Shown here one piece after another: positions 5,790 through 12,804 of a stretch of 13,313 nt of DNA. The DNA lies in assembly GCA_022739095.1 (NCBI GenBank), contig JAIJEI010000039.1, forward strand, positions 1 to 13,313, read 5' to 3'. The notes beneath the pieces were generated by a model. The model saw nothing but the letters and a program-made list of their open reading frames with translations, made no database searches and was not told the DNA's origin. A program made the position numbers and the translations under genes. Origin of the DNA: Bifidobacterium sp. (lineage in GTDB: Bacteria; Actinomycetota; Actinomycetes; Actinomycetales; Bifidobacteriaceae). Position 1 is the stretch's first letter, and each line of letters starts with the position of its first letter.

Positions 5790-7250
5790 ATGTTCAGTGT
5801 GCTTGACATGTTCACCATCGGCGTCGGACCTTCATCCTCGCACACTGTAGGCCCGATGGTCGCGGCACATGCCTTCGCCTCCTCGTTGCAGGCCGACCAT
5901 TTGGTCGATCGCACCGCACGTGTCAAAATCACGCTTTACGGTTCTCTGGCGCTGACCGGTCTCGGCCACGGCACCGATCGCGCCGCAATGGCCGGGCTCG
6001 AAGGCAACCTGCCGGCCACCGTGGATACCGACCACATGATGCACATCCGCGAAACCTGCGCGTTGGACGATACGCTGAACCTCGCCGGCCTCAAACGCAT
6101 CCATTTCGACTACGACCGCGACGTGGTGTTCGAACAATGGAAGCGCATGGCCGCGCACCCCAATGGCATGCGATTCCAGGCTTTCGATACCGCCGCAAGT
6201 CTGGTCGACGAACAGGTCTGGTATTCCATCGGCGGTGGATTCGTGCGCAAAGGCGCTCCCGAAGACCCGATGATCGGCATTCATGAACGCCCTCCGGAAG
6301 GCACCTCCTTTGCCGATACGGACGAATCATCGTCCACTGATTTCAGCGTCGACGCGCCCTACCCGTTCTCATCATGCACCGAATTGGTGTCGTTATGCCG
6401 GGAACATCATCTCAGCATCGCCGAACTCGTATGGGCCAACGAAACCGCTTCACGTTCGGGCATCCAGGTCCGCTCCGATATTGATGCCATCTGGCGTGTT
6501 ATGCGCGCCTGTGTGGACCACGGATGCACATCGGCGGAGCCCACGTTGCCCGGTGGTCTTGAAGTGCCCCGCCGCGCACCGAAAATGTATCGGCGTCTCG
6601 CTTCGAATTCCGATGTGCTGCGTCGCGACAGCCGGCGCAAAGACGCCGTGCTCGAGTCTTCCGACGCCGCATGGGTGGATCTCTTCGCCTTGGCCGTCTC
6701 TGAGGAGAATGCCGGAGGCGGGCGCATCGTAACCGCTCCGACCAACGGTTCCGCCGGCATCATTCCCGCCGTGCTTCACTATTACTGGCATTTCGTGGAC
6801 AACGCCAATGAACAGGGCGTGGTCACGTTTCTGCTGACCGCCGGTGCCATCGGATACCTGTTCAAACGCAACGCCTCAATTTCCGGTGCGGAAGTCGGTT
6901 GCCAGGGCGAAGTCGGCTCGGCCTGTTCGATGGCGGCGGCCGGACTCGCCACAGTCATGGGCGGCACGCCGGAACAGGTGGAGAATGCTGCTGAGATCGG
7001 CATCGAACACAACTTGGGCCTGACTTGCGATCCGGTGGGCGGACTGGTGCAGATTCCATGCATCGAACGCAACGCCATGGCCGCCAACACCGCCATCAAC
7101 GCCGTACGTATGGCCATGCTCGGCGACGGCTCACACATCGTGACCCTCGATCAGGCCATCGAAACCATGAAGCAGACCGGTGAAGACATGATGGCCAAAT
7201 ACAAGGAGTCCTCCAAGGGCGGGCTTGCCGTCAATGTCGTCGAATGCTGA
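5790..7250 (+). CDS. sdaA: L-serine dehydratase (ammonia-lyase), iron-sulfur type, single chain
   Basis: Deaminates L-serine to pyruvate and ammonia using a [4Fe-4S] cluster; cytosolic. The 486-residue chain carries both halves that are separate alpha and beta subunits in some Firmicutes. The N-terminal beta domain begins MFSVLDMFTIGVGPSSSHTVGPM; the alpha domain starts at about 310 (DLFALAVSEENAGGGRIVTAPTNGSAG). Cluster cysteines are Cys371 (GCQGEVGSAC), Cys413 (GLTCDPVGG) and Cys424 (QIPCIERNA). The final residue is Cys486. These spacings (42, 11, 62) match what I recall of the Legionella enzyme, in which the C-terminal cysteine folds back as fourth cluster ligand. The ATG at 5790 is chosen over an upstream in-frame start at 5739 because AGAAGGAG lies just before it and the SSSHT-containing family N-terminus starts there. 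One TTA codon occurs at 6393-6395. The gene appears monocistronic. Confidence 0.96.
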   Translation: MFSVLDMFTIGVGPSSSHTVGPMVAAHAFASSLQADHLVDRTARVKITLYGSLALTGLGHGTDRAAMAGLEGNLPATVDTDHMMHIRETCALDDTLNLAGLKRIHFDYDRDVVFEQWKRMAAHPNGMRFQAFDTAASLVDEQVWYSIGGGFVRKGAPEDPMIGIHERPPEGTSFADTDESSSTDFSVDAPYPFSSCTELVSLCREHHLSIAELVWANETASRSGIQVRSDIDAIWRVMRACVDHGCTSAEPTLPGGLEVPRRAPKMYRRLASNSDVLRRDSRRKDAVLESSDAAWVDLFALAVSEENAGGGRIVTAPTNGSAGIIPAVLHYYWHFVDNANEQGVVTFLLTAGAIGYLFKRNASISGAEVGCQGEVGSACSMAAAGLATVMGGTPEQVENAAEIGIEHNLGLTCDPVGGLVQIPCIERNAMAANTAINAVRMAMLGDGSHIVTLDQAIETMKQTGEDMMAKYKESSKGGLAVNVVEC

Positions 7251-7287
7251 TTGACATGTCTGGTATTCACCGGCATGATGACCGGAA

Positions 7288-7361
7288 TTGACATATACGG
7301 CCAGTGTGTCGTATCGCACAGGGATGAAGGACTACCGCCGATTCACCGATGGTGCTAAGGT
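7288..7361 (+). promoter_or_regulatory. Promoter region of the FKBP gene
   Basis: Two candidates are visible. A perfect TTGACA (7288-7293) is followed after 18 bases by a poor TATCGC -10. Closer to the gene, TGC-TAAGGT (7353-7361) looks like an extended -10 and would give a leader of about 24 bases containing AAGGAGG. I cannot choose between them. Confidence 0.4.
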
Positions 7362-7391
7362 AGGGCGCATTGTGTCTTTGAAGGAGGACTA

Positions 7392-7799
7392 ATGGCAGAT
7401 CAGATGCCTCAGGTGAACGCCGAATTCGGCACCACGCCCGTTATCGAGTTCCCGACGCCCGAAGCCCCGAAGGGCCTCAAGGTTGTGGAGCTGACCGAGG
7501 GCGACGGCCCGATCGTGCGTCGCGGCGACACCGTCACCGTGAACTACCACGGCGTGGTGTGGGGTAAGAACACCCCGTTCGACTCCAGCTTCGACCGTCA
7601 TCAGCCCGCCAGCTTCGGCATCGGCGTGGGACAGATCATCAAGGGCTGGGACCAGACTGTGCCGGGCCATAACGTGGGCTCGCGTCTGGTGGTTTCCATT
7701 CCGCCGGAATACGGCTACGGTTCCCGCGGCATCCCGCAGGCCGGCATCGACGGCGAGGACACGCTGGTGTTCGTCATCGACATCATTTCCACCCGCTGA
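7392..7799 (+). CDS. FKBP-type peptidyl-prolyl cis-trans isomerase
   Basis: Catalyses cis-trans isomerisation of Xaa-Pro bonds, helping protein folding. It has 135 residues: a 30-residue N-terminal extension, then one complete FKBP domain. Active-site and fold motifs are VRRGDTVTVNYHGVVWGKN, FDSSFDRHQPASFGIGVGQIIKGWDQTVPGHNVGSRL (with the Trp of the pocket floor), SIPPEYGYGSRGIP and DTLVFVIDIIS. There is no signal peptide or membrane helix, so it should be cytoplasmic. The ATG at 7392 follows AAGGAGGACTA. A strong hairpin terminator follows at 7820-7846, so it is probably transcribed alone. It is similar to the short FKBPs common in actinobacteria. Confidence 0.95.
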   Translation: MADQMPQVNAEFGTTPVIEFPTPEAPKGLKVVELTEGDGPIVRRGDTVTVNYHGVVWGKNTPFDSSFDRHQPASFGIGVGQIIKGWDQTVPGHNVGSRLVVSIPPEYGYGSRGIPQAGIDGEDTLVFVIDIISTR

Positions 7800-7819
7800 C
7801 CATGGGTCAGCACATGACG

Positions 7820-7846
7820 AACGCCGGGGTCATAGCCGGCGTTTTG
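7820..7846 (+). terminator. Terminator of the FKBP gene
   Basis: AACGCCGG (7820-7827) pairs with CCGGCGTT (7836-7843) around an eight-base loop, and the run of T at 7842-7845 forms the tail. It lies 20 bases after the stop codon. Confidence 0.75.
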
Positions 7847-7897
7847 TCATAAATAACGAAGATTGTTTCAGCATCGACAACGGTTCAGGAGGACGAT

Positions 7898-8377
7898 ATG
7901 GCTGAGGACAAGGTCTACCTGCTGACGCAGGAAGCATACAACAAGATGAAGGAAGAGCTCGCCCATCGTGAAGGCGAGCTGCGTGAGGAAATCGCGCACA
8001 AGATCGCCGTGGCGCGTGCCGAGGGCGACTTGTCCGAGAACGGCGGCTACCAGGCCGCCCGTGAGGCGCAGAGCAAGAACGAGGGCCGCATCACCGAGCT
8101 CACCGTCAAGCTGCGCGATTCCAAGATCATCGAGAATGCTCCGGAAGGCACCGTGGGCGAGGGCTCCGTGGTAACCATCGAACTCAACTGCAACGAGATG
8201 ACCTACGTGCTCGGCAGCCGTGACATCGTGGCCGGCACCGACTACGACATCATGACCCCAGATTCCCCGATCGGCAAGGCCATCGAGGGTGCCAAGGTGG
8301 GCGACGTCGTTTCCTACACCGCACCGAACGGCCGCGAGCTGTCCGTGACGGTCAAGGCCGCCAAGCCACTGGCCTGA
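7898..8377 (+). CDS. greA: Transcription elongation factor GreA
   Basis: Binds the secondary channel of RNA polymerase and stimulates cleavage of backtracked RNA, rescuing stalled complexes. Its 159 residues match the usual length of about 158. The N-terminal antiparallel coiled coil (about 1-80) carries the acidic tip in ARAEGDLSENGGYQAARE, with the catalytic Asp and Glu of DLSEN, and continues through SKNEGRITELTVKLRDSKII. The C-terminal FKBP-like domain includes GSVVTIELN, YDIMTPDSPIGKAIEGAKVGDVV and the closing NGRELSVTVKAAKPLA. The ATG at 7898 has an excellent AGGAGG at 7887-7892. It lies 98 bases after the FKBP gene, across a terminator, so it probably has its own promoter in 7847-7880; I see no clear boxes there. 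A perfect 17-pair hairpin follows the stop. Confidence 0.98.
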   Translation: MAEDKVYLLTQEAYNKMKEELAHREGELREEIAHKIAVARAEGDLSENGGYQAAREAQSKNEGRITELTVKLRDSKIIENAPEGTVGEGSVVTIELNCNEMTYVLGSRDIVAGTDYDIMTPDSPIGKAIEGAKVGDVVSYTAPNGRELSVTVKAAKPLA

Positions 8378-8397
8378 TAATAGTCCGACCGATATAA

Positions 8398-8435
8398 GTA
8401 GGGGGCTTCGGAACATAAGTTCCGAAGCCCCCTAC
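8398..8435. terminator. Bidirectional terminator between greA and the hemolysin III gene
   Basis: GTAGGGGGCTTCGGAAC (8398-8414) pairs perfectly over 17 bases with its complement (8419-8435) around an ATAA loop. It lies between two convergent genes. There is no strong T run on either side, but the stem is exceptionally stable. Confidence 0.75.
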
Positions 8436-8444
8436 GTTATGGCA

Positions 8445-8500
8445 GAAGCTCCCTCTGATGGACGAGCTCCCGGCGGAGCCGGGCGAGGGAGAGAACTTCT
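8445..8500. repeat. Nested palindrome in the greA / hemolysin III gap
   Basis: CTCCCTC (8449-8455) pairs with GAGGGAG (8485-8491), enclosing a perfect CCCGGC-GGA-GCCGGG hairpin (8469-8483); the outer flanks AGAAG and CTTCT extend it. Its CTCCC/GAGGG composition resembles the hairpin clusters flanking tRNA-Leu, so all may be copies of one palindromic repeat. Confidence 0.45.
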
Positions 8501-8507
8501 ATACCCC

Positions 8508-9452
8508 TCACTGCCACAGCGAGACGATCACCATGTAAATGGCCACCATATGGCAGGCATATCCAGCCACCGTTCCGCAGTGGAAAATCTCATGGAAGCC
8601 GAAGACACGAGGCCAAGGGTCGGGCTTGCGCAAGGCGTAGACGATGGCACCGAGGATGTAGCAGGCACCGCCGGCGCACAGCAGCACCACCACGGCCGGC
8701 CCCGCATACGGCGAATTCCAGAACATCACCATATAAGCCAGGCCGTAGATGCCGAAGATGATGTACACCACCGTATACAGCCAGCGTGGTGCATTGATCC
8801 AGATCACATGAATCACGATGGCGATGACCGTGCACGCCCACATCGAGATGATGATCACATTGCGCCAGAACGGTTCCAGCGCAAACGAAACCGGAGTATA
8901 CGTGCCGGCAATGAGCAGGAAGATGTTGACATGATCGATACGCCGCAGCACATCGGTGACGCGCGGGCTCCAATCGCCCAGATGGTAGCAGGCCGAATTG
9001 GTGAACAGAATCAGCGACGCTGTCATGAACACGGCACACGCCCACTTCAGGCTCGCGCCATGTGCCAGGCAAATAAGCACGATGCCGGCCGCCAATGACA
9101 GGGGGACGACAATCGCGTGAATCCAGCCGCGCATCAACGGCTTTGGCCGTCCGTGCACATCGAGACGAATCTTGCGTTCCACTTCCGCAGGGGCAATGCC
9201 CTCGATTTTCAGCGCACGGTTCTCCGCTTTGGCGAGATTGTGCCGGGCCTTCTCCTCGGCTTTGGCTCGAATGGCCTCGGCCTTGAACTGGGCCTTGGCC
9301 CGTACGGCATCAGCCTTGGCCTGCAACGCCTGTTCGCGCGCATCGATAGCCGCCTGACGCTTGGATGCGATGGTGGCATCCTCTGCAATCGTCGCGCTGT
9401 TATGAGCGTCGTGATGCATCGTCTTTTCCGCGTCGTCGGTTGTTGATGCCAT
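8508..9452 (-). CDS. Hemolysin III / TrhA family membrane protein with long N-terminal extension
   Basis: A seven-helix membrane protein of the PAQR superfamily, bacterial hemolysin III (YqfA/TrhA) branch. The name is historical; members are thought to act in membrane lipid or energy homeostasis, and hemolysis should not be assumed. The membrane domain covers about residues 105-314 of 314 and holds the conserved polar residues: CYHLGDWS after helix 2, DHVNIFLLIAGTYTPVSF, and the two-histidine block FHEIFHCGTVAGYACHMVAIY near the C-terminus, the likely metal ligands of a hydrolase-like site. The first roughly 100 residues are unusual: hydrophilic, Ala/Lys/Glu-rich and heptad-like (QAKADAVRAKAQFKAEAIRA), predicted helical or coiled coil. 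Usual family members are about 200-240 residues. The start at 9452 has only a weak GGGGGC ribosome binding site. It is convergent with greA and divergent from the histidine kinase. Confidence 0.9.
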   Translation of the reverse strand: MASTTDDAEKTMHHDAHNSATIAEDATIASKRQAAIDAREQALQAKADAVRAKAQFKAEAIRAKAEEKARHNLAKAENRALKIEGIAPAEVERKIRLDVHGRPKPLMRGWIHAIVVPLSLAAGIVLICLAHGASLKWACAVFMTASLILFTNSACYHLGDWSPRVTDVLRRIDHVNIFLLIAGTYTPVSFALEPFWRNVIIISMWACTVIAIVIHVIWINAPRWLYTVVYIIFGIYGLAYMVMFWNSPYAGPAVVVLLCAGGACYILGAIVYALRKPDPWPRVFGFHEIFHCGTVAGYACHMVAIYMVIVSLWQ

Positions 9453-9489
9453 GGTGATGCCCCCGTTTCACGAGTTGACGATACGCCTC

Positions 9490-9518
9490 TTACGCTGCCG
9501 TAACCTACGTTAGCGTAA
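9490..9518. promoter_or_regulatory. Tandem palindromic operators in the divergent intergenic region
   Basis: Two adjacent inverted repeats share one pattern: TTACG-CTGC-CGTAA (9490-9503, perfect arms) and CTACG-TTAG-CGTAA (9505-9518, one mismatch). Their centres are 15 bases apart, about one and a half helical turns. They overlap the predicted -10 box of the hemolysin III gene, a good position for a repressor or MerR/TetR-type regulator. The regulator is not identified in this window. Confidence 0.5.
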
Positions 9519-9534
9519 CTTTTATGCTTGTCAA
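9507..9534 (-). promoter_or_regulatory. Predicted promoter of the hemolysin III gene
   Basis: On the minus strand a perfect TTGACA (9534-9529) is followed after 16 bases by TAACGT (9512-9507) as -10. The predicted start near 9500 gives a leader of about 48 bases. The -10 lies inside the tandem palindromes. Confidence 0.5.
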
Positions 9535-9569
9535 TCCGACTCACGGGCAATGGCGGCGACGTGTCTACG

Positions 9570-9575
9570 TATGAT
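9570..9575 (+). promoter_or_regulatory. -10 box placing the kinase mRNA start at its ATG
   Basis: TATGAT (five of six to consensus) ends six bases before the ATG at 9582, so transcription would begin at or beside the A of the start codon, as in leaderless actinobacterial mRNAs. The intervening AGGGAT could instead act as a tightly spaced ribosome binding site on a longer transcript. Confidence 0.4.
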
Positions 9576-9581
9576 AGGGAT

Positions 9582-11069
9582 ATGGCTGATTTTTCACACA
9601 TCCTTGCAACGCGCCCCGACTTCGACGACGAGGACCGCGAGTGGCTGCATCATCTCGTTGCCGATTGGCAGGTGATCGCCGATTTGAGCTTCGCCGACCT
9701 GCTGCTGCTGGTACAGAACGGTGACAGCAAATACGTGGTGGCCGAGCAATGCCGTCCATCCACCGTGATGACACTACGGGCGGAAGACGTGGTGGGAAAC
9801 GTCATGCCGGACGACATGGTCGGCGAATTGGACGCCGCCATGCTCTCCAGCGTGGTGTTCCGCTCCACGGTATTGAGAACCGTGGGCAAGGCGACCGTCT
9901 GCAACGTGTACGCGCCGGTTCGGCACAATGGCAAGACCTTGGGCTTGGTCGTGCGTGAGACCAATATGGCCACACGAGAATCCAACGGTCGATACGAGTC
10001 GGAAAGCATTAACGCGGGCAAACAGCTGTACGAGATGATTCCGCGAGGCCAATTCCCCTACAAGGATTCGGTGATGAGCCAGCGCCATATCGCTCGCGTG
10101 GCGGACGGCTTCATCATCCTGACCATGGACGGCGTGGTTCGATACACAGCCCCGAACGCCATCAGCTGCTTTAGGCGTCTCGGCCTGCTGACCACCATGC
10201 CTGGCCATTACCTCAGCGAACTCGGCACACAGCTGTTGAAGGAGAACGACCCCGTTCCGGAAACCCTGCCGTTGGTGCTGTCCGGCAAGGCTGTGGTGGA
10301 CTCCGAACTCAACGCCAACCGTTCCGCCGTCTCGATGCGCTCGCTGCCCTTATATGACAACAACGGTCGTATCGGAGCGATTCTGCTATGCCGTGACGTC
10401 ACCGAGCTGCGCCGCCGGGAGCAGGAGCTGCAGACCAAGGACGCTACGATTTCCGAGATTCACCATCGTGTCAAGAACAACCTGCAGGCCGTCTCCGCAT
10501 TGCTGAGGCTTCAGGCTCGCAAGACCAAGTCGGATGAGGTCAAGAAGGAATTGCAGGAGGCTCAACGCCGCGTGCAGACCATTGCCATGGTGCATGAGGG
10601 ATTGAGCCAGACCGCCGACGAGGTCGTCGACTTCGACAAGGTGATCGCCAACCTGCTGCGCATGGCCGTGGACCTGGCCACGATGAAAGACCAGCACATC
10701 GATATCAACTACATGGGCAAGTTCGGCATGATGCCCGCTCAGGATGCCACGCCGCTGTCCCTCGTGCTGACCGAGCTCATCACCAATTCGGTGGAGCATG
10801 GGTTCGAAGGACGCAAGGATGGCCATATCACGATTTCCGTAGGCCGCTCCGGCCCGAACCTCAATGTGGTGGTCGAGGATGACGGTTCCGGTCTCGGCTC
10901 CGAAGAGCAGGGTGGATTGGCTCGTTCTTCCGGTTCCGGTTTGGGCACGCAGATCATCAACACCTTCGTGACCAATGATTTCGGTGGTTCCGTGCATTGG
11001 GAGCCGCGCCGCGAAGGCGGCACCCGCGTGGTGCTCGATATGAAGCTCAGGGCCGCTCAGGACGAATGA
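9582..11069 (+). CDS. PdtaS-like sensor histidine kinase (GAF-PAS-HisKA_2-HATPase)
   Basis: Cytosolic two-component sensor kinase resembling mycobacterial PdtaS, whose partner PdtaR is an RNA-binding ANTAR antiterminator; no such partner lies in this window. From the ATG at 9582 it has 495 residues. A GAF-like domain covers about 1-150 (DLLLLVQNGDSKYVVAEQCRPST, EDVVG). A PAS domain covers about 160-285 (RHIARVADGFIILTMDGVVRY, ending GAILLCRDVTELRRREQELQ). The HisKA_2 dimerisation domain contains ISEIHHRVKNNLQAVSALLR; His294 or His295 is the phosphoacceptor. The HATPase domain has the N box LTELITNSVEHGF and G boxes VEDDGSGLG and GSGLGTQIINTFV. There is no membrane helix, so the signal is probably cytosolic. 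In-frame alternative starts are GTG 9561 and TTG 9528; ATG 9582 is preferred because the GAF homology begins near it and a -10 box sits just upstream. One TTA codon occurs at 10350-10352. The gene is divergent from the hemolysin III gene. Confidence 0.93.
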   Translation: MADFSHILATRPDFDDEDREWLHHLVADWQVIADLSFADLLLLVQNGDSKYVVAEQCRPSTVMTLRAEDVVGNVMPDDMVGELDAAMLSSVVFRSTVLRTVGKATVCNVYAPVRHNGKTLGLVVRETNMATRESNGRYESESINAGKQLYEMIPRGQFPYKDSVMSQRHIARVADGFIILTMDGVVRYTAPNAISCFRRLGLLTTMPGHYLSELGTQLLKENDPVPETLPLVLSGKAVVDSELNANRSAVSMRSLPLYDNNGRIGAILLCRDVTELRRREQELQTKDATISEIHHRVKNNLQAVSALLRLQARKTKSDEVKKELQEAQRRVQTIAMVHEGLSQTADEVVDFDKVIANLLRMAVDLATMKDQHIDINYMGKFGMMPAQDATPLSLVLTELITNSVEHGFEGRKDGHITISVGRSGPNLNVVVEDDGSGLGSEEQGGLARSSGSGLGTQIINTFVTNDFGGSVHWEPRREGGTRVVLDMKLRAAQDE

Positions 11070-11085
11070 TGCGAAGCCCGAAATA

Positions 11086-11115
11086 AGGAAACCCTCCCGA
11101 GTGGGAGGATTTCCT
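11086..11115. terminator. Bidirectional terminator between the kinase and whiB genes
   Basis: AGGAAA-C-CCTCCC (11086-11098) pairs with GGGAGG-A-TTTCCT (11103-11115) around a GAGT loop: 12 pairs with one mismatch. Followed by CTTATTTC on the minus strand, it suits the convergent whiB transcript as well as the kinase transcript. Confidence 0.7.
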
Positions 11116-11141
11116 AGTATGACGAAGCGATAATCAAAACA

Positions 11142-11420
11142 TCAGATTTGCATCTGCATGGCCTGAGAACGGCGGGCGCGCATGGCGCGGCGCTTCAGCG
11201 CACGACGCTCGTCTTCGCTCAAGCCGCCCCACACGCCGTAATCCTGATTGGTGTCCAGTGCGCACTTCAGGCATGCGTCAATCACCTTGCAGGTGCGGCA
11301 CACGGCCTTGGCCTCCTCAATCTGCTGATAGGCTGCACCGGTGTTGCCCACCGGGAAGAAGAGTTCCGGATCCTTGTCACGACATGCGGCCTTGGCTCGC
11401 CAATCAAAAGCGCTGCTCAT
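11142..11420 (-). CDS. whiB1: WhiB1-like iron-sulfur transcription factor
   Basis: Small actinobacterial regulator that holds an oxygen- and NO-sensitive [4Fe-4S] cluster and, in the WhiB1 group, binds region 4 of the primary sigma factor to modulate promoters. Its 92 residues contain all family features: the first ligand Cys13 in KAACRDKDPELFFPVGN, then Cys41, Cys44 and Cys50 (CRTCKVIDAC, pattern Cx2Cx5C), the GVWGGLSEDERRALKRR turn and basic helix, and a basic Arg/Lys tail. An extra cysteine (Cys53) follows. The DWRAKAACRDKDPELFFPVG and GVWGG-SEDERRALKRR blocks match my memory of M. tuberculosis WhiB1 and Streptomyces WblE better than WhiB2 or WhiB7, so I assign that subgroup from recall. 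The ATG at 11420 follows GGGAGG at a suitable distance. It lies 112 bases downstream of the EccC-like gene on the same strand and probably has its own promoter there. Confidence 0.93.
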   Translation of the reverse strand: MSSAFDWRAKAACRDKDPELFFPVGNTGAAYQQIEEAKAVCRTCKVIDACLKCALDTNQDYGVWGGLSEDERRALKRRAMRARRSQAMQMQI

Positions 11421-11480
11421 TGCTTGCCTCCCTTAAAAGCCCCGTGGCTGGTGTTGCCCCTTAAGTCCAGTACCAAGGTA

Positions 11481-11495
11481 ACCACGAACCGTGGT
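11481..11495. promoter_or_regulatory. Inverted repeat upstream of whiB
   Basis: ACCACG-AAC-CGTGGT is a perfect six-base inverted repeat 61 bases upstream of the whiB start, followed on the plus strand by GATTTTC. It could be a regulator site for whiB or a small hairpin at the 3' end of the EccC-like transcript. No clear promoter boxes could be assigned around it. Confidence 0.35.
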
Positions 11496-11532
11496 GATTT
11501 TCAAGAGGTTTCGCCGAGAAAAACCGAAGTTT

Positions 11533-12804
11533 TCACGAAGCGTACTGCACCAGACATGCCGATGTGCCCTCGATGAGCACGGCCCGGCCCGCGTTGTCGG
11601 CATCGATAAGACTCATCGTATCCAATAGGCGAGAGGGGACTCCAGCCATAAGATCGGATGTTCTCTCCCCGCACGGGAACACGATTCTGGTATTGCAATG
11701 CTCCGGTATGCGTATCGGTCGAATCGTGCTGACGGCAAATACCACGCTGACGGACTCATCAGCCAACGCATGCGTGAAAGACAGCGCCTGTTCGTCGGTG
11801 CGGAATGGATCGAACAACTCATCGGCATCGTCGACAAACCACACGATATGCGGAGGCGGTGGTGCATCCGAGCTGGCATACGGCATGCGACGGCCGCTAT
11901 GAAGCCATTGCGATCCCCATACCCGGCGATGCGGGGAACTGACACGTACCGCCAAGCCATCGGCCATGCTGGCGTGTCGAGCCAATGTTTCCATCAACGT
12001 GGTTTTGCCACGCCCCTGCGGGCCGATGACACCGATATTGCCACCGGTGAGGGATACCGTCGCCTCTCGCAGATTGATGCCATCGTCGGCAAGTCCAAAT
12101 CGAATGCGCTGCGGTGCGTGATCGGCCACAGTCCGGTCTTTTACGCGCCGGGGAAGTGGTGAGGTAAACAGGGACGGCTGCGGCGGGCTTCCGACGAACC
12201 GCGATGCGAACGCGATCTGGCGGCACACCGCATCGATATCGCGTGCCGCTGCACAGCGGAATGCCGTCACCTGTTCGGAATCGTTGCAGAACGCCGCACC
12301 GGGCATTGCCGGACTGAGGTCGGCGGCACGACCATCGCCAAGCAGCTCGCATGATTGCAGACGGTCCCGAACCCGTAAGCAAATGCTGACGGACATATTC
12401 GCCTTCATATCGGCGCTGACCTGGCCCATGGGATTCTGCGTACAGGCGATCAGATACATGCCCAGCGACCTGCCGAGCGAGGCAATACGCACCAGACGAT
12501 TCACATAATCCGGGAGCTGATCCTTCAGAGCATGGAATTCGTCAATGACCACGATCAGGCGCGGTGGCGGATTGACCATATCGCGGATATCGGAAGCACG
12601 GACAGCGGCGGACAGCTGTTCACGGCGTGTCAGTTCGGCTTCCAACGCACGCAACGCGCGTACGGCATGCGTCAGATCCAGATCGCATACACTGCCCATG
12701 GTATGCGGCAGCCGTTCGAGTTTGCGGAACGCGGAACCGCCTTTGAAGTCCAAAAACACGAAATTCAGATGCTCGGCCCGTTCATCGAGGCGAGCGCCAG
12801 ACAC
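11533..12804 (-). CDS. EccC-like FtsK/SpoIIIE ATPase, 3' fragment of a frameshifted gene
   Basis: Second piece of a membrane-anchored FtsK/SpoIIIE-type ATPase resembling EccC of type VII (ESX) secretion systems. This frame carries the rest of ATPase domain 1 after its P-loop: HLNFVFLDFKGGSAFRKL, the Walker B block RLIVVIDEFHAL, and the sensor and arginine-finger region IACTQNPMGQVSADMKANMS...LRVRDRLQSCELLGDGRAADL. A second ATPase domain follows with Walker A IGPQGRGKTTLME and Walker B IVWFVDDADELF. It ends SACLVQYAS. The GTG at 12804 is only the first start codon in the frame; it has no family homology (SGARLDERAE) and would leave domain 1 without Walker A, so independent translation is unlikely to give a working protein. 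If the single-base frameshift near 12775 is restored, 593 residues are visible to the window edge. EccC assignment rests on motif order; an FtsK-like protein of other function is possible. Confidence 0.8.
   Translation of the reverse strand: MSGARLDERAEHLNFVFLDFKGGSAFRKLERLPHTMGSVCDLDLTHAVRALRALEAELTRREQLSAAVRASDIRDMVNPPPRLIVVIDEFHALKDQLPDYVNRLVRIASLGRSLGMYLIACTQNPMGQVSADMKANMSVSICLRVRDRLQSCELLGDGRAADLSPAMPGAAFCNDSEQVTAFRCAAARDIDAVCRQIAFASRFVGSPPQPSLFTSPLPRRVKDRTVADHAPQRIRFGLADDGINLREATVSLTGGNIGVIGPQGRGKTTLMETLARHASMADGLAVRVSSPHRRVWGSQWLHSGRRMPYASSDAPPPPHIVWFVDDADELFDPFRTDEQALSFTHALADESVSVVFAVSTIRPIRIPEHCNTRIVFPCGERTSDLMAGVPSRLLDTMSLIDADNAGRAVLIEGTSACLVQYAS

Noticed and set aside
7266..7286. 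Hairpin with CCGG arms as terminator of the serine dehydratase gene
   Set aside because: The pairing depends on the self-complementary CCGG plus a bulge and has no T run, so it is too weak to call.
8439..9098. Open frame of 219 codons on the plus strand opposite the hemolysin III gene
   Set aside because: Its product is His/Asp/Arg-rich with no motif, and the opposite strand carries conserved PAQR family residues. It also starts inside the palindromic repeat.
12765..12804. Programmed -1 ribosomal frameshift joining the two EccC-like pieces
   Set aside because: The direction (-1) fits, but no slippery heptamer occurs in the overlap, and a single missing G explains the break more simply.
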